Part shown: positions 46,647 to 56,126 of the stretch, piece after piece | Numbering within the stretch: the first letter of the stretch is position 1 | Layout: each line of letters opens with the position of its first letter | Source of the DNA: Clostridium sp. | Lineage (GTDB): Bacteria; Bacillota; Clostridia; Clostridiales; Clostridiaceae | Direction: 5' to 3' | DNA length: 62,466 nucleotides | Assembly: GCA_022785265.1 (NCBI GenBank) | Contig: JALFQD010000279.1 | Coordinates: forward strand, 1-62,466 | Notes under the pieces: model-generated | Seen by the model: the letters and a program-made list of their open reading frames with translations, nothing else | The model's database searches: none | What the model was told of the DNA's origin: nothing | Made by a program: the position numbers and the translations under genes

Positions 46647-49600
46647 TTATCTAAAATAATTAACACCTGACTTAAATATCTTTTGGTCAAAATCTCCTGG
46701 TACATTTTTATAAAGATTTTCTCCTATTCTTTCTGAGTGTCCCATCTTACCAAGAACTCTTCCATCAGGGCTTGTTATACCTTCTATTCCATATACAGAA
46801 CCATTTGGATTATATGGCATATTTAAAGATACATTTCCATCAAAATCTACATATTGTGTAGCTATTTGTCCATTTTCTTCAAGTTTCTTAACTAATTCCT
46901 CTGAAGCTACAAATCTACCTTCTCCATGAGAAATAGCAACTGTATGAATATCTCCTAAGTTAACTTCACTAAACCAAGGTGATTTTTTAGTTGAAATTCT
47001 TGTTCTTATCATAGAAGACATATGTCTATTTATATTATTATAAGTTAATGTTGGCATGTCCTCTTCTAAGTCTCTTATTTCTCCATATGGTACAAGTCCT
47101 AACTTGATAAGAGCTTGGAAGCCGTTACAAATACCAAGGATAAGTCCATCTCTATTATTTAATAAATCCATAACTGCATTCTTTATCTTTTCATTTCTAA
47201 ATACAGTAGCTATAAATTTACCTGAACCATCTGGTTCATCTCCTGCTGAGAATCCTCCTGGTATCATTATAATTTGAGCTGTCTTAATTTCTTTTTCTAA
47301 CTTTTCTATAGACTCTTTTAATGTTTCCTTAGTTAAGTTTCTTATAAGAACTTGAGTAACTACAGCACCTTCTTTTTCAAAAGCTCTTTGACAGTCATCT
47401 TCACAGTTTGTTCCTGGGAATACTGGAATTACAACTTTAGGATTTTGAACCTTTACTTTTGCCTTAGGAACTTCAGTACATTCAAAATTAGCTGCCTTTG
47501 CTTTTTCTTCTACATCTTCAGTCTTTATTTTAAATACTCCATTTAATTTTTCTTCTAAGGCCTTATCTAAATCATCTAAGTTTAAGCTTAAATCATAATC
47601 TTTAGATGTTATTGTACATCCTTCTACAGTCTTACCAACTTCTTTATATAAAGCACCATTAAATGCTTCTTCTATGTTAACTCCACTCTTAACTTCTACA
47701 AGCATTGTTCCATAGTTATATCCAAATAGTTCTTCCTTAGAAAGATTAGTAAATTCACATCCTATCTTATTTCCTAAAGCCATCTTAGTTAAGCTTTCAG
47801 AAACTCCTCCCATCTTAGTTGAAGAAGCAGAAATTATTTTTCCTTCTCCTATAAGGCTATACACAATTTCCATATTCTTTTTAAATTTATCCATGTCTAT
47901 AAGACCATCTTCAAGCTTTTCAGTTGTTAAAAGAACTAACTTAGAATTAGTTTTCTTAAATTCTGGTGAAATAACTCTGTTTGCCTTTTCATATCCAACT
48001 GCAAAAGATACTAAACTTGGTGGTACATCAATATCATCAAAAGTTCCGCTCATTGAGTCTTTACCACCTATTGCAGCTATTCCTAAATCTTCTTGAGCTT
48101 TGTATGCACCAAGTAATGCAGAGAATGGTTTTCCCCATCTTGAAGGTTCTTTTCCTAATCTTTCAAAATATTCTTGGAAAGTAAGTCTTGCATGTCTATA
48201 ATCTCCACCCATAGCTGTAAGCTTTGTTACAGATTCTATTACTGAGTAAAATGCCATGTGATATGGGCTCCATGTACCTAAATAAGGGTTAAATCCAAAT
48301 GTCATTAATGAAGCATCCTTACTATCTCCACCCCATACTGGTATTTTAGCTGCCATACCTTCTGCTGGAGTCTTTGCATACTTACCACCAAATGGCATAA
48401 GTACTGTCTTAGCTCCTATAGTTGAGTCAAATCTTTCTACTAATCCCTTTTGAGAAGCTACATTTAATTTATGTAAATTCTTAATCCATTCTTCCTTAAC
48501 ATCTACATCTTTAACTTCATATGGATAATCTGTTGGTGCTTCAACCTTAACCTTTGTCTTTTGAGTTGCTCCATTTGTATCTAAGAAACTTCTCTTTAAG
48601 TCAACTATTGCATTACCTCTCCAGAATAATCTCAATCTTTCTGTATCAGTAACAACAGCAACCTTAACAGCCTCTAAGTTTTCTTCTTCTGATAAAGCAA
48701 TAAACTTATCTGCATCTTCTTTATTTACTACTACTGCCATTCTTTCTTGTGATTCTGATACCGCAAGTTCAGTTCCATCTAATCCTTCATACTTCTTTGG
48801 AACTTTATCTAAATCAATGTCTAATCCTCTGCAAAGTTCTCCAATTGCAACTGAAACTCCACCTGCACCAAAATCGTTACATCTCTTAATCATCTTAGCA
48901 ACTGCAGCATTTCTAAATAATCTTTGAATCTTTCTTTCTGTTGGAGGGTTTCCCTTTTGAACCTCTGCTCCACAAGTTTCTATAGATTCTGTAGTATGTT
49001 CTTTTGATGAACCAGTTGCTCCACCAACTCCATCTCTACCAGTTCTTCCTCCTAAAAGAATTACTATATCACCTTTTTTAGGTTCTTCTCTTATTACATT
49101 TTCCTTTGGAGCTGCTGCTATAACTGCTCCTACTTCCATTCTTTTTGCTACATAATTTGGATGATATACTTCTGCAACTTGACCAGTAGCAAGACCTATT
49201 TGGTTACCATATGAGCTATATCCATGAGCTGCTCCTAAAGTAATAGTTCTTTGAGGAAGTTTTCCTTTTAATGTTTCTTCTACTGGAACTGTTGGGTCAG
49301 CAGCACCTGTAACTCTCATTGCTTGATATACAAATGTTCTTCCTGATAATGGGTCTCTTATAGCCCCTCCAAGACATGTAGCAGCACCACCAAATGGTTC
49401 TATTTCAGTTGGATGGTTATGAGTTTCATTTTTAAACATTAATAAGTATTTTTCTATTCCCTTATCTGTTTCAACATCTATATTTATTGAACATGCATTG
49501 ATTTCATCAGATACATCTAAATCCTCAAGCATACCTTTCTTTCTCATTTCCTTCATAGCTATAACTGCTATATCCATTAGGTTTACTTTTCTTTCTGTAT

Positions 49601-50399
49601 TTTCCCCATATACATAGTCTCTTGACTTCATATAAGCATGGTAGCTTTTCTTTATTGGAACTGTATATTTGTTTTCTTCTATTTCAACTTCTTCTAAAGT
49701 TGTTGCAAATGTTGTATGTCTACAATGGTCTGACCAATATGTATCTATAACCTTTATTTCAGTTATACTAGGGTCTCTCTTTTCTTCATTTTTAAAGTAA
49801 TCTCTTATCATTACAAGGTCCTCTATACTCATAGCTAAACCTTGTGCCTTATGGAAAGCTTCAAGTTCTTCTTCACTAAAGTTTATAAATCCATTTAAAA
49901 TTTCTACATCCTTTGGAACATTAAGTGGAGTTTGTAATTCTCTATTATCTATATCCACTTCTCTAGAATCTACAGAATTTATGTAGTAGTGTTTTATTCT
50001 ATCTACATCTTCTTTTGAAAGGTTGCCATTTAAGACAATTATTTTAGATGACTTAACATCTATTCTATCTCCTGCTGTTAAAAGCTGAAAACATTGAGAT
50101 GCTGAATCTGCTCTTTGGTCATACTGACCTGGAAGGTATTCTACCCCAAAAGCTATGTCTTCTTCTGCTACTGGTGCTTTTTCCTCATATACATTATCTA
50201 CAGTTAATTCTGAAAAAATTGTATTTAATGCCTTCTTATAATACTCCTCTGAAACTTCTCCGATGGTATATTTGTTAATAACTCTTACCTTTTCTAAGTT
50301 TTCTAATCTTAGATTTCTTTTAAAGTCATCAAGCAAACTTTTTGCTTCTACGTCAAAACCAGGTTTTTTTTCGACGAATATGCATCTGATATCACTCAT
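46647..50399 (-). CDS. purL: Phosphoribosylformylglycinamidine synthase, single-chain
   Basis: This 1250-residue enzyme makes FGAM from FGAR and glutamine. The synthetase part shows DTYWSDHCRHTTFATT, FKNETHNHPTEIEPFGGAAT, GRTGRDGVGGATGSS and CNDFGAGGVSVAIGEL. The C-terminal glutaminase domain (about residue 985 on) has PGTNCEDDCQRAF, the nucleophile Cys in LILGICNGFQALIK and SHGEGRF. Some Gram-positives split this into PurS/Q/L; here it is fused. It has a strong GGAGG site and leads the pur operon. Confidence 0.96.
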   Translation of the reverse strand: MSDIRCIFVEKKPGFDVEAKSLLDDFKRNLRLENLEKVRVINKYTIGEVSEEYYKKALNTIFSELTVDNVYEEKAPVAEEDIAFGVEYLPGQYDQRADSASQCFQLLTAGDRIDVKSSKIIVLNGNLSKEDVDRIKHYYINSVDSREVDIDNRELQTPLNVPKDVEILNGFINFSEEELEAFHKAQGLAMSIEDLVMIRDYFKNEEKRDPSITEIKVIDTYWSDHCRHTTFATTLEEVEIEENKYTVPIKKSYHAYMKSRDYVYGENTERKVNLMDIAVIAMKEMRKKGMLEDLDVSDEINACSINIDVETDKGIEKYLLMFKNETHNHPTEIEPFGGAATCLGGAIRDPLSGRTFVYQAMRVTGAADPTVPVEETLKGKLPQRTITLGAAHGYSSYGNQIGLATGQVAEVYHPNYVAKRMEVGAVIAAAPKENVIREEPKKGDIVILLGGRTGRDGVGGATGSSKEHTTESIETCGAEVQKGNPPTERKIQRLFRNAAVAKMIKRCNDFGAGGVSVAIGELCRGLDIDLDKVPKKYEGLDGTELAVSESQERMAVVVNKEDADKFIALSEEENLEAVKVAVVTDTERLRLFWRGNAIVDLKRSFLDTNGATQKTKVKVEAPTDYPYEVKDVDVKEEWIKNLHKLNVASQKGLVERFDSTIGAKTVLMPFGGKYAKTPAEGMAAKIPVWGGDSKDASLMTFGFNPYLGTWSPYHMAFYSVIESVTKLTAMGGDYRHARLTFQEYFERLGKEPSRWGKPFSALLGAYKAQEDLGIAAIGGKDSMSGTFDDIDVPPSLVSFAVGYEKANRVISPEFKKTNSKLVLLTTEKLEDGLIDMDKFKKNMEIVYSLIGEGKIISASSTKMGGVSESLTKMALGNKIGCEFTNLSKEELFGYNYGTMLVEVKSGVNIEEAFNGALYKEVGKTVEGCTITSKDYDLSLNLDDLDKALEEKLNGVFKIKTEDVEEKAKAANFECTEVPKAKVKVQNPKVVIPVFPGTNCEDDCQRAFEKEGAVVTQVLIRNLTKETLKESIEKLEKEIKTAQIIMIPGGFSAGDEPDGSGKFIATVFRNEKIKNAVMDLLNNRDGLILGICNGFQALIKLGLVPYGEIRDLEEDMPTLTYNNINRHMSSMIRTRISTKKSPWFSEVNLGDIHTVAISHGEGRFVASEELVKKLEENGQIATQYVDFDGNVSLNMPYNPNGSVYGIEGITSPDGRVLGKMGHSERIGENLYKNVPGDFDQKIFKSGVNYFR

Positions 50400-50485
50400 T
50401 ATAAAATACCTCCAAAAATTTATGTATTATCCTCTTAAGTATATTAAGATATATTTTTATTAAGTTTTTTCACTATTAATTTTAG

Positions 50486-50512
50486 CTTATCACTCCACCT
50501 TATTATTGTCAA
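50486..50512 (-). promoter_or_regulatory. Candidate purL promoter
   Basis: A consensus TTGACA lies at 50512-50507 on the minus strand. The -10 region is weaker: TAAGCT at 17-nt spacing or TAAAAT at 22 nt. It is about 100 nt upstream of the purL ATG. Confidence 0.4.
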
Positions 50513-50534
50513 TATTGCTAAATTTAATTTCATT

Positions 50535-50560
50535 AAATATTCGTAAATAGCCGAATATTT
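50535..50560. promoter_or_regulatory. PurBox-like dyad
   Basis: AAATATTCG (50535-50543) and its exact complement CGAATATTT (50552-50560) form a 9-bp dyad with an 8-nt spacer, 23 nt upstream of the candidate purL -35. PurR of Gram-positives binds paired inverted CGAA-centred boxes upstream of purine operons. The spacer here is shorter than the Bacillus pair, so binding is inference. Confidence 0.45.
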
Positions 50561-50688
50561 ATATTGTTTTTTGCTTTAATTATACGTATTTCTAAAAGTA
50601 AACTAACATAATATTTTTCTTGTAGCCCTAAGGCAAAAATTTATATAAATTTTATTTAATTAACTTAATTAACTATATTTTATTTTTA

Positions 50689-50717
50689 TTGACATTTAAT
50701 CTTTTTTTTATTATTTT
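50689..50717 (+). promoter_or_regulatory. Candidate speD promoter
   Basis: TTGACA (50689-50694) and TATTTT (50712-50717) are 17 nt apart, about 50 nt upstream of the speD start. Confidence 0.45.
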
Positions 50718-50770
50718 ATTATGTGATTACAGAGTTTTAATTTTATTTTTATACAGAGGAGGAGTTTATT

Positions 50771-51205
50771 TTGAAACTTGAACAATTAGGAAGACACATA
50801 TTGGTAGAATTTTATAATTGTAATTTAGAAATTCTTGGAGATGAAAAAAAAATTGAAGAAATTATGTGTGAAGCTGCTATACGTTCAAATGCAACAATAG
50901 TAAATAGTTGCTTTCATAAATTTGACTCTTTAGGGGTAAGTGGTGCTGTAATAATCAAAGAATCTCACTTAACAATTCATACTTGGCCTGAGTATGGATA
51001 TGCTTCAGCAGATTTATATACCTGTGGAGAATCCGTAAATCCTTGGATAGGATTTAATTACTTAGAAAAAATGCTACAAGCTGAAAAAAGTGAATCAACA
51101 GAGATAGCAAGGGGTATTGTAGAAAAAATTAAAAATTATTCTCGTGATAATCTTTCAAATATAACTTATAAACCAATTAATCTAAATGAAAAAGAATTTA
51201 ATTAA
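50771..51205 (+). CDS. speD: S-adenosylmethionine decarboxylase proenzyme
   Basis: This pyruvoyl enzyme makes decarboxylated SAM, the aminopropyl donor for polyamines. The 144-residue proenzyme has the self-cleavage site KESHLTIHTWPE, where Ser65 becomes the pyruvoyl group, and SADLYTCGESVNPW further on. The start is TTG at 50771 with GGAGGAG well placed and no ATG alternative. It stands alone; no speE-type aminopropyltransferase is nearby. Confidence 0.92.
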   Translation: MKLEQLGRHILVEFYNCNLEILGDEKKIEEIMCEAAIRSNATIVNSCFHKFDSLGVSGAVIIKESHLTIHTWPEYGYASADLYTCGESVNPWIGFNYLEKMLQAEKSESTEIARGIVEKIKNYSRDNLSNITYKPINLNEKEFN

Positions 51206-51375
51206 ATATGATATAATTATTCTAAATTTTAAACTTTTTTGTATCGTTTACATATATTCACAGAATTTTTGTAATACTTCATAAAAATTAAATTATAAAC
51301 CATAATTTTATTTCCATATCCATTTTTTTGTAGTAGAATAGGAATGTAATATATAGTATAAAAGGAGTGATTTCT

Positions 51376-51573
51376 ATGAGTAATTGTTATGAAGCAGCTT
51401 TAAAACTATTTGAACTTTCAGAAGAATTAACTGCTCTATTTGACCAAAAGGAAAATGAAAAGGATGCTAGACTTAATGAGATTTTAGATTCTAAAATAGA
51501 TAATGTAGAAGCAGAATTCTTAGACCTTAAACATTCATTATCAGAAATTCCTTATGTTAAATCATCTCGTTAA
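51376..51573 (+). CDS. Small acidic protein of unknown function
   Basis: This 65-residue protein (NCYEAALKLFELSEELTALF...) looks fully helical, is rich in Glu and Leu, and has no signal peptide. The start is ATG at 51376, 8 nt after AAAGGAG. It is a single-gene unit with its own strong terminator, which supports that it is real. No family is recognised. Confidence 0.6.
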   Translation: MSNCYEAALKLFELSEELTALFDQKENEKDARLNEILDSKIDNVEAEFLDLKHSLSEIPYVKSSR

Positions 51574-51593
51574 TGATATTTTCTAAGGTAAAC

Positions 51594-51632
51594 AATAATA
51601 GTGAGGTATTTAAACCTCACTATTATTTTATA
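51594..51632 (+). terminator. Terminator after the 65-residue gene
   Basis: AATAATAGTGAGGT pairs perfectly with ACCTCACTATTATT over a 6-nt loop, and TTATAA follows. The stem resembles those used elsewhere in this genome. Confidence 0.85.
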
Positions 51633-51658
51633 AATAAATTTAAAAGTGAGGATTTATT

Positions 51659-53452
51659 ATGAAAAAGAAAAAATTAATCTCCACAATTACTTTAGCTTTT
51701 ATAATAACTGGTTGTTTTGGGACAAGCCTTTTAGGTTGTAAAAATTCATCTTCTAATAATAACAATATTGAAGTTAGTGAAAATGATTCTTTCTCATGGG
51801 ACAACGCAACTGTTTATTTTGTAATAACAGACAGATTCTATGATGGTGATAAAACAAATAACAATTCCTATGGAAGAGTTTCAAAAGATTCTACAGGCTC
51901 TACTAATGGAACATTTCATGGTGGAGATATTAAAGGATTAACAAAAAAATTAAAAGAAGGTTATTTTTCTAATTTAGGAATTAATGCAATATGGATTTCC
52001 CCTCCTGTTGAACAAATTCATGGTTTCTGTACAGGAGGAAGTGGTGAGTTTGCTCATTATGGTTATCATGGTTATTATGCTTTAGACTGGAGCTCTATAG
52101 ATAAAAACATGGGAACTGTTGAAGATATGAGAGAATTTGTTGATGAAGCTCATTCTCAAGGCATTAGAGTAATTATGGATGTGGTTATGAATCACACAGG
52201 ATATATAACACTTCAGGATATGGTAGATTATGACTTCTACCCTACTAAAAATGATAATAAAGATATTGCAAACTGGACTCCTTCATCTTCTCAAAACTGG
52301 AGCTCTTATCATGATGAAATAATAGATTATTCTGGTCATGAAGAAGAGTGGGCTAAATGGTTTGGAAGTGATTGGATAAGAGCAGGAGTTCCTGGATACA
52401 CTACTGGAGAAGGAGATATCTTAGGAAATCTTTCAGACCTTCCTGATATAAAAACAGAAGTTACAGAAGATGTTGGACTTCCTCCTATCTTAGAAAGAAA
52501 ATGGAAAAAAGATGATGAGGAAAAAAATGATGATTGGATAATTCCTTCTGCTAAAAAATATAGAACTGATTTAAAAATTTCTCCTTGTGAATACATTGAA
52601 AAATGGCTTTCTGCATGGGTTGAAGAGTTTGGTATTGATGGATTTAGATGTGATACTGCAAAACATATTGATATGTTTAGATGGAAAGAACTTAAAAATG
52701 TTTGCAGTGAAGCTTTAAATACATGGAGAAAAAATAATCCTGATAAAGCAGGTGCAAAATGGACTGATGATTTTTGGATGACAGCTGAAGTTTATGGAGC
52801 TGGCCTTGAAAAAACTGAATACTTTGATAATGGTTTTGACTCTACAATAAACTTTAAATTTTCTAAAAATGAAGAGCTTGATAAATTAGAAAACCTTTAT
52901 TCAAAATATGCAGAAGCTATTAATACAGATCCTAACTTTAATGTTTTAAGCTATATTTCTTCTCATGATGAAGGTTTAACTCGTGGAAAGGATAATATGG
53001 TAAACTATGGTACAAAACTTTTATTAGCCCCTGGTGGAATAGAAATATTCTATGGTGACGAAAGCAATAGGCAAGGATTTACAAACACTATTACAACAGC
53101 AGTTGACCAAGGTAGCCGTTCTGATATGAACTGGGATTCATTAGATGAAACTTCTTTAAAACATTGGCAATTACTTGGTCAATTTAGAAGAAAACATCTT
53201 TCAATAGGTGCTGGAGAACATAAAATGATTTCAGAAAAAGACCCTTATGTATTTAGTAGAACCTATAAAGATGATAAAGTTATTATTGCAGTAAATGCTT
53301 CAGGAGATACTTCAATAGATGTTTCATCAATTTGGCAAGATGGCACTGAAATTCAAGATTACTATACTAAAAATAAATGCAAAGTTTCCAATGGAAAGGT
53401 AAAATTTAAAGCTAATGAAAATGGTGTGATTTTACTAGAAGAAGTTAAATAA
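51659..53452 (+). CDS. Lipoprotein alpha-amylase family glycoside hydrolase (GH13)
   Basis: This 597-residue enzyme has a lipoprotein signal (basic MKKKK, hydrophobic core, lipobox ITGC at Cys19; a second cysteine is Cys27), so it should be anchored outside the membrane. The GH13 blocks are DVVMNH at about 174, GFRCDTAKH with nucleophile Asp332, TAEVYG with acid/base Glu377 and SSHDEG with Asp437. A small C-terminal beta domain follows. It should cut alpha-1,4-glucans. It stands alone and is followed by the duplicated terminator/repeat region. Confidence 0.92.
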   Translation: MKKKKLISTITLAFIITGCFGTSLLGCKNSSSNNNNIEVSENDSFSWDNATVYFVITDRFYDGDKTNNNSYGRVSKDSTGSTNGTFHGGDIKGLTKKLKEGYFSNLGINAIWISPPVEQIHGFCTGGSGEFAHYGYHGYYALDWSSIDKNMGTVEDMREFVDEAHSQGIRVIMDVVMNHTGYITLQDMVDYDFYPTKNDNKDIANWTPSSSQNWSSYHDEIIDYSGHEEEWAKWFGSDWIRAGVPGYTTGEGDILGNLSDLPDIKTEVTEDVGLPPILERKWKKDDEEKNDDWIIPSAKKYRTDLKISPCEYIEKWLSAWVEEFGIDGFRCDTAKHIDMFRWKELKNVCSEALNTWRKNNPDKAGAKWTDDFWMTAEVYGAGLEKTEYFDNGFDSTINFKFSKNEELDKLENLYSKYAEAINTDPNFNVLSYISSHDEGLTRGKDNMVNYGTKLLLAPGGIEIFYGDESNRQGFTNTITTAVDQGSRSDMNWDSLDETSLKHWQLLGQFRRKHLSIGAGEHKMISEKDPYVFSRTYKDDKVIIAVNASGDTSIDVSSIWQDGTEIQDYYTKNKCKVSNGKVKFKANENGVILLEEVK

Positions 53453-53606
53453 AATTAAAATAAAGCTACTCATTAAGAAATATGATGATATTTTTTAATG
53501 AGCAGCTATTTTATTTCTAATATTTATAATTTTGCTTATTAAAATATTAGTTTCCTTATTTTATGAAGGCGTGACTTGGAGTCTGTCGACGGAACGACTG
53601 AATAAC
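53451..53606 (+). repeat. Tandem repeat copy C1 (amylase terminator plus family core)
   Basis: This is the first of two 156-bp tandem copies after the amylase gene. It contains a terminator hairpin (AGCTACTCATTAA with TTAATGAGCAGCT), an AATATTAGTTTCCTTAT arm and the repeat-family core GACTTGGAGTCTGTCGACGG at 53573-53592. Its right-hand stem arm is missing because copy C2 begins there. Confidence 0.85.
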
Positions 53607-53607
53607 A

Positions 53608-53785
53608 AAAATTAAAATAAAGCTACTTATTAAGAAATATAATAATATTTTTTAATGAGTAGCTTTATTATTTTTAATATTTATAATTTTGCTTATTAAA
53701 ATATTAGTTTCCTTATTTTATGAAGGCGTGACTTGGAGCCTGTCGACGGAACGACTGAATAACATAAGGAAACTAATATTTTTGA
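53608..53785 (+). repeat. Tandem repeat copy C2 with complete cored hairpin
   Basis: The second copy (53608-53763) repeats the terminator hairpin and has the core GACTTGGAGCCTGTCGACGG at 53730-53749. Unlike C1 it has both stem arms: AATATTAGTTTCCTTAT at about 53700-53716 and ATAAGGAAACTAATATT at about 53764-53780, then TTTTGA. Its stem is unrelated in sequence to that of copies A and B, yet the cap is the same. It may also end the amino acid transporter operon arriving from the right. Confidence 0.8.
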
Positions 53786-53811
53786 ATTAAATCAAATTTC
53801 ACACTATTTTC

Positions 53812-54489
53812 TTAAAATATTAATCCTTCTTTTAGCTGGCCATTTTTCATAGAATAAATTCTATCTGCAGTATTTTTTGCAAAGTCCATATCATGAGTTA
53901 TTATAAGCATTGACATTCCTTTTTCACTTAATGATTTTATAACTTTTGATACTTCTCCTGTAAGGCTTGGGTCTAATGCTGAAGTAGGTTCATCAAAGCA
54001 TATAAGCTTAGGCTCTAAAACAAGTGCTCTTCCAATAGCAACTCTTTGTTTTTGTCCTCCAGATAGTTCAAATGGATAATTATCTGCCTTATTTTCTAAC
54101 CCTAAAAATCCTAATATCTCAAGAGCCTTTTTCTTTGCCTCTTCTTTTGGAACATTAAAAACTCTTTGAGGTGCTTCAATTAAGTTTTCTAAAACACTCA
54201 TATGTGGAAATAGGTTGAAATTTTGAAAAACCAAGCCAATATCTTTTCTTATTTCTTTTAGTTTACTCTTTTCAGCATACACTCCATCTTTACATAAAAA
54301 TTTTCCATTTATCTCTATATTTCCTTTATCAGCTTTTTCTAAAGCATTTACACATCTTAAAAATGTTGTTTTTCCTCCACCTGAAGGACCAACTACTACA
54401 AGTATCTCTCCTTCTTTTATATGTAAATCTACACCTTTTAAAACTTCATTCTTTCCAAAGCTTTTTCTTAGTCCACTAACTTTTAGCAT
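53812..54489 (-). CDS. Polar amino acid ABC transporter, ATP-binding protein
   Basis: This 225-residue protein has Walker A VGPSGGGKTTFLR, the signature LSGGQKQRVAIGRAL and Walker B LICFDEPTSALD followed by the H-loop IITHDMDF. It matches the GlnQ-type ATPases of glutamine, cystine and other polar amino acid importers, though slightly shorter than the usual 240 residues. It is the last gene of the binding protein-permease-ATPase operon. Confidence 0.92.
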   Translation of the reverse strand: MLKVSGLRKSFGKNEVLKGVDLHIKEGEILVVVGPSGGGKTTFLRCVNALEKADKGNIEINGKFLCKDGVYAEKSKLKEIRKDIGLVFQNFNLFPHMSVLENLIEAPQRVFNVPKEEAKKKALEILGFLGLENKADNYPFELSGGQKQRVAIGRALVLEPKLICFDEPTSALDPSLTGEVSKVIKSLSEKGMSMLIITHDMDFAKNTADRIYSMKNGQLKEGLIF

Positions 54490-54500
54490 GCTTGTCCTCC

Positions 54501-55139
54501 TTATTCATAATAATTAAACTTCTTTTCAATTAATGCAAATACTTTTGTAAATATTGCAACTAAAATAAGATATATTACTCCAACAAATATTAAAGGCACT
54601 AAAGAAGCATATCTGTTATTAGCTATTTTTCCTATTTTAAGAAGGTCATCAAGCCCTACTACATATACAAGAGATGTATCTTTAACTAAGGTTATAACTT
54701 CATTTGCAACTGGAGGAAGTATTCTTTTAAAGGCTTGAGGAAGTATTATTCTAAAAAATGTATCTTTTGAAGATAAGCCAAGAACTTCTGCTCCCTCATA
54801 TTGTCCTTTATCTATAGAAAGTATTCCAGCTCTAAATATTTCTGCAAAATATGCTGCATAATTTAATATCATAGCAATAAGGGCAGCTGGTTCTCTTGGA
54901 ACACTTATTCCTACTGCTGGTAGACCAAAATATATAAATATTATTTGCAATAACAGAGGAGTCCCTCTTAAAATAAGGACATAAAGACCTGTTATCTTTT
55001 GTAATATTTTAAACTTAGATATCCTTCCAAGAGAGATAATAACTCCAAGAGGAAGTGAAAATATAAGTGTTAAGAAAAATACTTTTAATGTTACCTTTAA
55101 GCCTTCAAGTAGCTGAGGCATTAATTCCATAAAGCTCAT
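54501..55139 (-). CDS. Polar amino acid ABC transporter, permease
   Basis: This 212-residue protein has about five membrane helices and the HisM/GlnP-type signature (LRGTPLLLQIIFIYFGLP, NYAAYFAEIFRAGI, EGAEVLGLSSKDTFFRIILP). The EAA loop contacts the ATPase. It lies between the binding protein and ATPase genes, 11 nt from the latter. Confidence 0.92.
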   Translation of the reverse strand: MSFMELMPQLLEGLKVTLKVFFLTLIFSLPLGVIISLGRISKFKILQKITGLYVLILRGTPLLLQIIFIYFGLPAVGISVPREPAALIAMILNYAAYFAEIFRAGILSIDKGQYEGAEVLGLSSKDTFFRIILPQAFKRILPPVANEVITLVKDTSLVYVVGLDDLLKIGKIANNRYASLVPLIFVGVIYLILVAIFTKVFALIEKKFNYYE

Positions 55140-55169
55140 AAATAAATGACTCCTCCATTTTATCTAATT

Positions 55170-55964
55170 CTACTTTTCTATTATATCATCACCAAACCAT
55201 TTTTTTGATAATTCTGATGCTGTTCCATCCTTTACTAATTCATCATACGCTTTGTTCCATGCATCAATTAATTCTTTATCACCTTTTCTTACACCAACTG
55301 CATATTCTTCTTCTCCAAAGTTATCTTCTAAAACTTTGTAATTATCTTCACCCTTAAGATTTATATAATATTTACTTAAAACTTCATCAGCTACAACAGC
55401 ATCACATCTTCCTGCTTCTAAATCTCTTAAAGCTTCATCATTAGTTGAAAAAGTAACTAATTCTTTAAAGTTGTCTTTGTAATCACCAATTGCATCAACT
55501 GCACTTGATTGGTCTTGTGCTGCTACAACTTTTCCATTTAAGTCTTCCTTTGTCTTAATATCTGAATCCTTTAATGTTATTATTATTTGCTTATTTTTTA
55601 AATATGCTTTTGTAAAATCCAATTCTTTTTTTCTTTCTTCAGTTATAGAAAATCCATTCCATATAAAATCAATATTTCCATTTTTCAATTCTGATTCTTT
55701 CATTGTCCAATCTATTGGTTGATATTCTATCTTCTTTCCTATCTTTTTACTAATTTCTTCTGCAAGCTCTATATCAAAGCCAGTATATTTTCCATCATCA
55801 CCTTTAAATCCCATTGGAACGAAAGTATCATCAAAACCTAAAACCAAAGTATCCTTATCCATTGTATTAGTTTTTTCTTTGCTACCACAACCTACTAGGC
55901 TTATTGCAAGTGTTCCTATTGTAGCCATAATCAATCCTTTTTTTATTAACTTTTTTATATCCAT
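55170..55964 (-). CDS. Polar amino acid ABC transporter, substrate-binding lipoprotein
   Basis: This 264-residue lipoprotein has a lipobox ISLVGCGSK at about residue 27. The mature part is a family 3 solute-binding protein (VPMGFKGDDGKYTGFDIELA, IDFIWNGFSITEERK, VAAQDQSSAVDAIG, YAVGVRKGDKELID). The ligand is an amino acid, possibly cystine or glutamine; the sequence does not settle which. It is first in the operon, and a candidate promoter (TTGCAT/TAAAGT) lies about 30 nt upstream. Confidence 0.9.
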   Translation of the reverse strand: MDIKKLIKKGLIMATIGTLAISLVGCGSKEKTNTMDKDTLVLGFDDTFVPMGFKGDDGKYTGFDIELAEEISKKIGKKIEYQPIDWTMKESELKNGNIDFIWNGFSITEERKKELDFTKAYLKNKQIIITLKDSDIKTKEDLNGKVVAAQDQSSAVDAIGDYKDNFKELVTFSTNDEALRDLEAGRCDAVVADEVLSKYYINLKGEDNYKVLEDNFGEEEYAVGVRKGDKELIDAWNKAYDELVKDGTASELSKKWFGDDIIEK

Positions 55965-56126
55965 TTTTGTTCCCCCTCAATTTCAAATTAACAAATTTAC
56001 TTTATCATACTAAAGCAATCAATGCAACCTTTTTTAATTACATAAACATTTAACCTCTCATTAATATATATTTAATAAAATATGCTAGAATATAATTATA
56101 TGCTATTTTTAAAGGATGGTGAAAAA

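Noticed and set aside
50400..50540. Purine riboswitch before purL
   Set aside because: No purine aptamer loops or a terminator/antiterminator pair were found; only a PurBox-like dyad is visible.
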